From a bacterium (lineage in GTDB: Bacteria > Krumholzibacteriota > Krumholzibacteriia > JACNKJ01): a DNA stretch of 64,000 nt. The translations under genes and the position numbers were made by a program. Shown here piece by piece: positions 43,762 through 51,205 of the stretch. Location of the stretch: positions 372,001 to 436,000 of the forward strand of contig JAAEPZ010001024.1 of NCBI GenBank assembly GCA_024231955.1. Direction: 5' to 3'. The notes beneath the pieces are model-generated. The model was not told the DNA's origin, made no database searches, and saw only the letters and a list, made by a program, of their open reading frames with translations. The first letter of the stretch is position 1. Every line of letters starts with the position of its first letter.

Positions 43762-45093
43762 TCAGCCGCGCCCCAGCATTCTCTTCACTAGACGTACCTT
43801 CCAGCGCATCAAGGCGCCGAAACCTCTCCGCAAATCCAGAAGCCAGGCGGGCACCTCGCGCGCGAAGATGGCGCCCCATTGCAGGCGGAAGGTCTCCTCG
43901 CGGAAAAACCAGCGCAGGGCGTTGCCGAAATAGCTCGGCCTGTTCTTGAGGTGCATCCAGATGCTGGGATACTGAATGGCGAGGTAGGACCAGCCGGTGA
44001 CCCAGAACTTGCGGCACGGCGGATCGTGATTCACCGGATGACAGCATTGCTCGACAAGGGCGAAGGTCTCCGCGCGCTCATCATCCGTCTCCGTCCGCAC
44101 GGACCAATCATCAGTCTGCCTAATTGGCGTGAGTTGCAGACCGCTGACGCCCAGATCATCAATGTCGATACGCGCGACGTAGTTGTTGCGTTGACTCCGC
44201 CGGAACAGCTCCAGTTCATACTTCGACAGCGGCGGTTCATAATCCACCAACAGGCTGCCCAGGCTGTAGAATATCAAACCCTGGCGACCGTCGTTCCGTC
44301 GCCGCCACTCGATCCCCTGCATGAAATGGGGGTGATGGCCGAGAATGACGTCAGCGCCCGCATCGATGATCGCCCGGCAGTCGTCCTGGTGTTCTGGTGA
44401 GGGAAAATAGACGAACTCCCGCCCCTTGTGCACCGAGACCAGTACGATATCCGCGTGGCTGCGCGCCTTTTCGACATCCTCGATCACCAGATCGCGTCTG
44501 AAGAACGCGTTGCCCTCGCGGTCGACGCGGGCATTGGTCACCTCGTCGTCGGAGGCGTAGGAGAGCAGCGCCACCCGCTTGCCCTTCACCTCGATAATCG
44601 CCGGCACCCTGGCAGCCTCCAGGTTGGCGCCGCTACCTGAAACGGCAACTCCATTCTCCGTCAGTCTGGCGCGGGTGTATTCGATCGGACCCAGACCGTA
44701 GTCCATGGTGTGGTTGCTGGCCAGACAGGCCAGGTTGAAGCCGCCCGCCAGGAAGTGGGGCAGCAGCGCGGGATCGGTCAGATAGCTGATCCGCTTGCCC
44801 GGCTCCCACCGCTCGCCCCGCTCCGGACCGAAACAGGTCTCCTGCTGCGCAAAGACGATGTCGCCATCCCGCCAGACTTCACGCACCTGGCCCAGGGGAT
44901 GCTCGGCGGGAAGGGGGAGGACGTCGGCCATCAGGTCGCGCTCCCAGATGACATCTCCGGAAGCATAGAGGCGAACCGACTCTCCCGCCTCCTGAACGCG
45001 ATCGGGCGGCGTAACCACACCGGTGGCGCAATCGAGATTGAAGCGGGCGCTGCGATCCTCGGCCCTGAACCAGCGGGGGGTTTTACCGGCCAT
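43762..45093 (-). CDS. CapA-family metallophosphatase-fold protein
   Basis: 443 residues. Motifs of the CapA/PGA_cap family are in order: RLYASGDVIWERDL, ASNHTMDYG, LLSYASDDE, VSVHKGREFVYFPSPEHQ and VILGHHPHFMQGIE followed by FYSLGSLLVD. The calcineurin-like fold is used in poly-gamma-glutamate and other capsular systems; the exact polymer is unknown. The C-terminal 90 residues are extra, with aromatic and basic residues (FWVTGWSYLAIQYPSIWM) that may associate with the membrane. Its ATG overlaps the stop codon of the flippase gene by one base, so the two are probably translationally coupled. Confidence 0.85.
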   Translation of the reverse strand: MAGKTPRWFRAEDRSARFNLDCATGVVTPPDRVQEAGESVRLYASGDVIWERDLMADVLPLPAEHPLGQVREVWRDGDIVFAQQETCFGPERGERWEPGKRISYLTDPALLPHFLAGGFNLACLASNHTMDYGLGPIEYTRARLTENGVAVSGSGANLEAARVPAIIEVKGKRVALLSYASDDEVTNARVDREGNAFFRRDLVIEDVEKARSHADIVLVSVHKGREFVYFPSPEHQDDCRAIIDAGADVILGHHPHFMQGIEWRRRNDGRQGLIFYSLGSLLVDYEPPLSKYELELFRRSQRNNYVARIDIDDLGVSGLQLTPIRQTDDWSVRTETDDERAETFALVEQCCHPVNHDPPCRKFWVTGWSYLAIQYPSIWMHLKNRPSYFGNALRWFFREETFRLQWGAIFAREVPAWLLDLRRGFGALMRWKVRLVKRMLGRG

Positions 45094-46589
45094 TACCTGC
45101 CCCCTCTGCTCTTGATCTTGTCGACGACGGCACGGGCGATTTTCCGCGCCTCAATGTCGAGCGCCAGGACAATCGACGCGTAAATGGCCACCCCTGCGGG
45201 CACCTTGGTCAACAGAACTAGGATATTGCTTTCAAAGGTGGGCAGCAACCGGAGCAGACAGAACATGGAGACGGCGGCGAAGATGTACACCAGAAGACTG
45301 CGAACGGGAAACTTCAGTTTCAGGTAGCGCTGGCTGAAAATTCCGCCGCCGAAAACATAGCAGGAGTAGGCGATCAAGCTGGCCATGGCCGCGCCGAGGA
45401 TCCCCAGTTTGGGGATCAGGAACCAGTTCAGACCGATGCTGAGCATGGCCGAGATACTCATGAACAGCGCCAGCCAGACTGTCCGTTTCGTCAGGAAATA
45501 TCCGGCCAGGAACGGATAATAGGTACCCTGGATCAACCTTGCGGTCATCACCCAGGGGATGATCGGTACGGCGGCCAGATATTTTTCGCTGGCCAGCAGA
45601 CCGATCAGCGCCGGCGCAACGGCCGTGACGCCGAAAACCAGCGGCAATGCGGCGAGGGCATAGTAGCGCAGGAAGCTGGCCAGGTTCTCCCGCGTTTCAT
45701 CCGGACCTTTCTCGGCCCAGACGTTCATGCTCACGGGGATCAGGGCGCTGTTGAGCGAGGCGGTGATGGGTTCGGTGATGAATAGTGCCATCGCGGCACC
45801 GGCCGTATAGATGCCGACATCGGCCGCGCTGCAGAAATTAGAGAGTATGATACGGTCGCTGAAGGCCGTCAGGAAACCGGGTATGTTGAGGCCCATCAGG
45901 GGCAGACCGTAGAGCAGGGCCTCCCGCAAAACGGGACGATTGATGATGTGCGGCCGCCACTCCAGTTTGCGCAGACCGTAGAATATACAGAAAACGAAGA
46001 GCAGCCCCTCGGCGATCAGCACGCCGCTGAAGAATCCGGTCAGTTCCCAACGAAACACTGCGACGAACAGCACCGGCAGGCCCATGAGCAGATAGCGCTG
46101 CGCCAGCATTATCGCCGAACGGAATGTGGCCTTCTCCTGCGCCTGCGTTATGCTGAGCACCATCTGTATCAGGTTGCGGAAGAGAATGACCGCGGCCGCC
46201 ATGGCTATATAGGGACGAGCGCCGATCCAGGTGTCCCGCCCCGCAAGCCAGCGCTCGGGAATCAGCAGAACGGCGACGAACAGCAGCGAGATCAGCAGAC
46301 CGATCAGGAACGAGGCGCTGAGCATGGTCGAGGCCAGCGTGGCGGTGCCCCCGTCCCGCTTGCCGAACTTGAACTCACCCCACAGCTTGATTACCGCCGG
46401 ACGGAGCCCCATGCCCGACAGCGTGCCCGCGAACTTGAAGGTGACGTCCACCAGGCCCATGATGCCGTACTGGGCCGTTGTGAGTACGCGGGTGAAGATG
46501 GGGAATGAGATGATCCCCGTCAGCGAAGCCAGAACGCCGGCGATGGCGTAGATTGATGCCTGACGGCCGACGCGTTTCAGTACGGACAA
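45093..46589 (-). CDS. Oligosaccharide/polysaccharide flippase (Wzx/MOP superfamily)
   Basis: About 498 residues if translation starts at the TTG at 46589, which has GGAG five bases upstream and gives the usual flippase N-terminus LSVLKRVGRQASIYAIAG. A TTG at 46667 would add 26 polar residues. The protein is nearly all hydrophobic, with about 12-14 helices, and has family features such as FPIFTRVLTTAQYGIMGLVD and SDRIILSNFCSAADVGIYTAG. It should move a lipid-linked glycan across the inner membrane. First gene of the three-gene surface-polymer run. Confidence 0.8.
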   Translation of the reverse strand: MSVLKRVGRQASIYAIAGVLASLTGIISFPIFTRVLTTAQYGIMGLVDVTFKFAGTLSGMGLRPAVIKLWGEFKFGKRDGGTATLASTMLSASFLIGLLISLLFVAVLLIPERWLAGRDTWIGARPYIAMAAAVILFRNLIQMVLSITQAQEKATFRSAIMLAQRYLLMGLPVLFVAVFRWELTGFFSGVLIAEGLLFVFCIFYGLRKLEWRPHIINRPVLREALLYGLPLMGLNIPGFLTAFSDRIILSNFCSAADVGIYTAGAAMALFITEPITASLNSALIPVSMNVWAEKGPDETRENLASFLRYYALAALPLVFGVTAVAPALIGLLASEKYLAAVPIIPWVMTARLIQGTYYPFLAGYFLTKRTVWLALFMSISAMLSIGLNWFLIPKLGILGAAMASLIAYSCYVFGGGIFSQRYLKLKFPVRSLLVYIFAAVSMFCLLRLLPTFESNILVLLTKVPAGVAIYASIVLALDIEARKIARAVVDKIKSRGGR

Positions 46590-46716
46590 GATCGCTCCAG
46601 GGATTGCTGCTCTGTCATTTACGGAATTCTGATCTAAATCGGTATCAGGACATGGATAATCCGTCAACGACTATAGCCGAAATAGAGCGGGAGCAGATCC
46701 CATTCCATTAAGGCGA

Positions 46717-46746
46717 TTGTCCGACAAGTTCGAAAAACTGTATACT
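46717..46746 (+). promoter_or_regulatory. Candidate promoter of the subtilase gene
   Basis: TTGTCC and TATACT are separated by 18 bases, giving a start site about 55 bases before the ATG at 46808. The match is moderate. Confidence 0.3.
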
Positions 46747-46807
46747 TCCTATCGGTATCCGGTTCGAACCAACACCTGAGATCAGCCGTCACTCTGCCGA
46801 GGAGAAC

Positions 46808-49219
46808 ATGATCATGCGCGGTTCAATCCAATCGACAATTGCAGCTCTCCTCCTGATTGCCATGACGGTGGGGGCCCTTTACGGCACGGCAAGGGCATAT
46901 CCGCCGCGTGGAGATATGGTTGCCGGGGGGAAAATCGAATCCACTCTGGAATACCTGCTGGCGATCAGGGATGAGCGGTTGGGCGATGGCACCCCGCCCC
47001 GAGCAATAACCGTCACCGACAGGGCGGCAGCGCTGATCGCGCTTGAGGAAAGGTTTGCCGGATCGTTGCGATTCTCCCGCACTCCGGTCACCGAGGATTT
47101 CGACATGCTGCGCGACCTGGGGGTATCGTTCTACGATCACGGAGGGGGCATATCGGGCAGCCGAACCGTTTTCCCGGCGCTGATACCCTTCGCCTCGCTG
47201 AGCGCACTGCGCTCGCTGGATCTCGTAGTCAGGGTGGAGTGCGCGTGGCGTCCCCATATGAACGAACCGCCTCTGGCCCGCAGCCGACCCCAGATCGAAA
47301 CACCGCAGGCCTGGGAGGTCTCCTCCCCGTTGGGGGGCAGTCTGTCGGGCGAGGGTGTGTTGATCTGCGACATCGATACCGGCATCTCCTATCTCCACAC
47401 CAGCTTTTTCCGAAAAAGCGGTGAGCGGTTCGACTGGATCGATGTCGATGCCAGCGGTGATCTCTCATCAGGCGATGCGGTGGACCTGAACGGTAACGGC
47501 AGCGCGGACGGCGACGAGGATCTGGTCTATATCGAGGTGCAGGGGACGGAGCAGTACGGCAACAACCTGACCGAATTCAATCTGGAGTTCGATGTCCTCT
47601 ACAACGACGCCAGCGGCAACGGCAGCCGCGGCTGTGGACCGCCGGAGTTCAACGAGAGCGATCCGACCTACGGCGAGCGGCTGTTCGTCGTCGACGATGT
47701 CTCCGGCAACCTGATCCTCGACACCGACGAGCAGTTGATCGGCCTCGGCGAATCGATGATTCGGGCCATCTACAACAAGAACGGCACGGTGTACCGGCGC
47801 GGTGTCGATCTGGTGGAATCGGAGGGTGACGGCTGGGGTCACGGCACGCAGGTGGGGGGCATCTTCGGCGGCGAACACAAGGGTCGCGCCATGGCCGGCA
47901 TCGCGCCGGGGGTTGAGAGCATCAACGTCAATTACGACTTCACCGGCGAGCCCCCCTTTCTGCTCCCTGTCGAGGCGGGGCTGGCCTGGGCAATCGAGGA
48001 GGGGGCGGACATCGTCCTCTTCGAGGACGGCGAGTGGGTGTGGGAGTATCTGGACGGCTCATCTAACCTGGAGATCATGATCAACGAGTACGCGGCCGAC
48101 GACAACGTGATCTTCATCATCCCCGCCGGCAACCTTGCCACCGGCAATATGCACACGGTTGCCGGCAGCGCCGATACGATGGTGTTGACCAACAACTCGG
48201 GACAGATCGCCTGGCCGAGTTTCCTCTGGACCGAGCCCGTAAACCTGACGGTACACATCACCCCGCCGGGCGGCACCGCAATCGAGTTGCCCGGCGACGC
48301 CACCACCGTCACCGCCCAGGGCTACCGCATCTACTCCAACTTTACGATTTCGGATCGCGGCACGCGACGGGTCGACGTCCGCCTCGCGACCAATCCCGAA
48401 GGGGGCAACATCGACGGCGACTGGCTCTTCACCTTCAGCGGCGACGCAGTGTCGGAGATACACGGCTATTTCTGCGACAACGTCTCGAGCTGGACATCGT
48501 CATCCAACTGGCAGCGCGTCGTACCCACGCATACCGTCACCTGGCCCGCCACGGCGGATTCCGCGATCTCCATCGCCGCCTACAACCCGATGGACGACGG
48601 AGACATCAACTCCTACAGCGGTTGGGGTCCCCGCATCGATGGTCGGCGCGCGGTGGATATAGCCGCACCCGGCGGGTCGGTTGTCAGTGCTTCGCCCTGG
48701 AACAACTACCAGTTCACGACCTTCGGCGGCACCAGTTCGGCCGGCCCCCATGTCGCCGGCGCCGCCGCATTGCTCAGGGAGCTGCTCCCCTCGCTCGACA
48801 ACGGGCTCTGCCGCAACGCCCTGCATCTGGGCGCCGCGCTTGACGAGTGGACAGGCGACGTGAATCGCTGGGGTGCCGGCAAGCTGCGGATTCGCGCGGC
48901 GATCACCTCCCTGCTGATGGAGATCATCAACCAGACTCCCGATCCGGAGATGGCAGTGAGCTCCTGGCCCAACCCCTTCAATCCCTATACGAACATCCGC
49001 TTCAATGCTCCGTCGGCCGGAGTCTACAGGGTCAGGGTCTTCAGTGCGGACGGGCGGGAGATATGGACAAGCGAGGTGAGTCTGCCCACACCCGGGCTGC
49101 GCGACATCACCTGGCGCGGCCAGGATAATGACGGCCGGGAGATGCCGTCCGGGATCTATTTCGCCCACGTCTCGAATGGCCGGGAGGTTGCGGCCATCAA
49201 GATGACTCTTCTGAAGTAG
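46808..49219 (+). CDS. Exported subtilisin-like (S8) serine protease with C-terminal sorting module
   Basis: 803 residues; GAGGAG precedes the ATG at 46808 (46814 is an in-frame alternative). A signal peptide (STIAALLLIAMTVGALYGTARA) is followed by a propeptide-like region (about 30-155). The catalytic triad is Asp190 (CDIDTGI), His345 (GWGHGTQVGG) and Ser643 (GTSSAGPHVAG). The 155 residues between Asp and His hold an insertion rich in Asp/Asn that may bind calcium. The C-terminal module is SSWPNPFNPYT...MPSGIYFAHV...KMTLLK, shared with three other proteins in the window. Probably secreted or surface-anchored. Confidence 0.9.
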   Translation: MIMRGSIQSTIAALLLIAMTVGALYGTARAYPPRGDMVAGGKIESTLEYLLAIRDERLGDGTPPRAITVTDRAAALIALEERFAGSLRFSRTPVTEDFDMLRDLGVSFYDHGGGISGSRTVFPALIPFASLSALRSLDLVVRVECAWRPHMNEPPLARSRPQIETPQAWEVSSPLGGSLSGEGVLICDIDTGISYLHTSFFRKSGERFDWIDVDASGDLSSGDAVDLNGNGSADGDEDLVYIEVQGTEQYGNNLTEFNLEFDVLYNDASGNGSRGCGPPEFNESDPTYGERLFVVDDVSGNLILDTDEQLIGLGESMIRAIYNKNGTVYRRGVDLVESEGDGWGHGTQVGGIFGGEHKGRAMAGIAPGVESINVNYDFTGEPPFLLPVEAGLAWAIEEGADIVLFEDGEWVWEYLDGSSNLEIMINEYAADDNVIFIIPAGNLATGNMHTVAGSADTMVLTNNSGQIAWPSFLWTEPVNLTVHITPPGGTAIELPGDATTVTAQGYRIYSNFTISDRGTRRVDVRLATNPEGGNIDGDWLFTFSGDAVSEIHGYFCDNVSSWTSSSNWQRVVPTHTVTWPATADSAISIAAYNPMDDGDINSYSGWGPRIDGRRAVDIAAPGGSVVSASPWNNYQFTTFGGTSSAGPHVAGAAALLRELLPSLDNGLCRNALHLGAALDEWTGDVNRWGAGKLRIRAAITSLLMEIINQTPDPEMAVSSWPNPFNPYTNIRFNAPSAGVYRVRVFSADGREIWTSEVSLPTPGLRDITWRGQDNDGREMPSGIYFAHVSNGREVAAIKMTLLK

Positions 49220-49281
49220 TGGTGAGGGGAGAGGCTCGAGAACCTCAGTGAGAATCGACATTCAATCCGTATTGGAGCGCG

Positions 49282-51027
49282 CTAATCAAGCGCCTCGGCC
49301 AGAGCGGGATTGAGAACCTTCATGCGGCGGAAGGCGCGCGCGGCATCATCCTTACGACCCAGTGCGCGATAGGTGCGGGCCAGGAAATACCAGGCGTTGA
49401 AGTCGTTGTAATCCAGCTCCGTCGTCTTTTCGAGCGCGACCATGGCCTCCTCAAGCAATCCGCGCTTCTCCTGGCAGATCCCCAGTTCGCGCCAGGTCCG
49501 CACATCCTCAGAGCCGCGTTCGGTCAGGTATTCGAAGTGCTCCACCGCCTCCGCGTATCTCCCCACGGATTTCAACGAGCAACCAAGATTGAAGTGTGCA
49601 TCGCCGAAATCCGGATCGCAAATCAGGGCTTGTCTGAAATAGGCCACCGACTCGTCCGACCTGCCCATACCGGCGAGCAGAACGCCAATATTGTTGAGAG
49701 TATCCGGATGATGGCGATCAAGAGACAACACTCTCTCGTAAGCGGTCTTGGCGTCGTTCGGCTTGCCGACCGCCTCATAACCTCGACCCAGATTGTACCA
49801 GGCGTCCACGTAGCGCGGATTGATCTCAATGGCTTTCCGGAAATTCTCAATCGCCTCGCGACCTATGCCGCGCTCAAACAGAAGCGAACCGAGGTTGTTG
49901 TATACCTCGGGACTTTCGGCCTCCTCCAGAATCGCCTGCAGATAGGCGCTCATCGCCATCTCGTGTTGACTGTTTTCGGAATAGCAGTTGCCCAGGCGGA
50001 AGGCGATATCGTCGATATCCGGATTCTCGAGCAGGGCGATTTCATAAGCGCGCACCGCTCCCATGTACTGACCATCAGCCTCAAGCGACCGACCGAGATA
50101 GTATTGACCCCAGGAGAATGTGTGATTGAGTCGGACGACCTCCCTGAGGATCCTGATCGCCCTGTCATGTCGCCCCAGCTCGGAAAGTACAACGGCCTGG
50201 TAGGTTCTTCTGAACAGGGAGTGATCGCTGGCGGGAGATTGCCCGGGCAGAGGTCGATCAAGCGTCACAATCGCCTCTTCATAAAGGTGCAACTCTATCT
50301 GCATGAGTGCGCGCGCCAAACTCTCCGAACCGCTAAAATCGTGCAATCGGGTCAGGTTTGCATCCCAGTTGGAGTTTGAGAGCAGACTGTTCTCCAGTTT
50401 GGAGAGATCGCGCAAGGCAACCATCCGCTCGTAGCGACCATCGGCGAACTGCGCCCGACAGAGCTCGGAGGGGAGAGGGATATCCCCCCGCTCAAAATCC
50501 ACCGCCCGCTTGAAGCACTCTATGTGCTCCAGCAGCCTCGACACCTCCCTGGTCTCACTCTTGGTGTCCCGTTTGCCGCCCTCCAAATTAGTGGTTCGTC
50601 TGAGACAATTCAGAAACTCCTGCACCGCTTTGGCCGAGTCGTGTTCTACCGCCAGGCGGTAAGCGTTCTGCGCCTCATCATCCCTGTCCAGATCGCGATA
50701 CGCAAACCCTCTGTAAACCGATCCCGTCGCTTGCGCCGAACCGGTGATTTCTACCTCCGCAACGACCGACAGGGCAGCTGTCGGTTGCCTTTGAATCAGG
50801 TAGATCAGGCTGAGGCCGAGATGGGCATCCTCTGACCCCGGATCGATCCGCAGGATCTCTTGCAGAACATCGATCGCCGCGTTGATCTTGCCCTCATCCA
50901 GATATTGATTCGACTTATTAAACCAGGGGCGGGTCAAATCCTGAGCATTCTCCTCTGCGATCGCAGGGGAAGCAAACAGTACTACGGCAAGCAATAATGC
51001 CGGAGCACGGAGGAATTTGTCGAACAT
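49282..51027 (-). CDS. Exported tetratricopeptide-repeat protein
   Basis: 581 residues from the third of three adjacent ATGs (51027), six bases after GGAGGAG. The signal peptide is APALLLAVVLFASPAIA. About 13 TPR units cover the mature protein, with strong copies such as VDAWYNLGRGYEAVGKPNDA and FGDAHFNLGCSLKSVGRYAE; the first third is more divergent. It probably acts as a periplasmic or outer-membrane scaffold. It converges on the subtilase gene and is divergent from the CotH gene. The partner is unknown. Confidence 0.85.
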   Translation of the reverse strand: MFDKFLRAPALLLAVVLFASPAIAEENAQDLTRPWFNKSNQYLDEGKINAAIDVLQEILRIDPGSEDAHLGLSLIYLIQRQPTAALSVVAEVEITGSAQATGSVYRGFAYRDLDRDDEAQNAYRLAVEHDSAKAVQEFLNCLRRTTNLEGGKRDTKSETREVSRLLEHIECFKRAVDFERGDIPLPSELCRAQFADGRYERMVALRDLSKLENSLLSNSNWDANLTRLHDFSGSESLARALMQIELHLYEEAIVTLDRPLPGQSPASDHSLFRRTYQAVVLSELGRHDRAIRILREVVRLNHTFSWGQYYLGRSLEADGQYMGAVRAYEIALLENPDIDDIAFRLGNCYSENSQHEMAMSAYLQAILEEAESPEVYNNLGSLLFERGIGREAIENFRKAIEINPRYVDAWYNLGRGYEAVGKPNDAKTAYERVLSLDRHHPDTLNNIGVLLAGMGRSDESVAYFRQALICDPDFGDAHFNLGCSLKSVGRYAEAVEHFEYLTERGSEDVRTWRELGICQEKRGLLEEAMVALEKTTELDYNDFNAWYFLARTYRALGRKDDAARAFRRMKVLNPALAEALD

Positions 51028-51116
51028 CATCATCTCCTCCCCCTGTAAAGCACTGGTATTGCGCAGGATACCGGGGCGGCAACGCACATATTACATGCGG
51101 AACGTCCCCATATCTA

Positions 51117-51145
51117 TTGGTATTGCCTTCCCAATCATGTATAAT
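51117..51145 (+). promoter_or_regulatory. Candidate promoter of the CotH-family gene
   Basis: TTGGTA (-35, four of six matches) and a perfect TATAAT (-10) are separated by 17 bases. The start site would be about 55 bases before the ATG at 51206. Confidence 0.5.
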
Positions 51146-51205
51146 TGCTCACAGACAGGTCTGTAAGATAGGTATTTAACCTGGTCATATTGAGAGACTG
51201 AGAAC

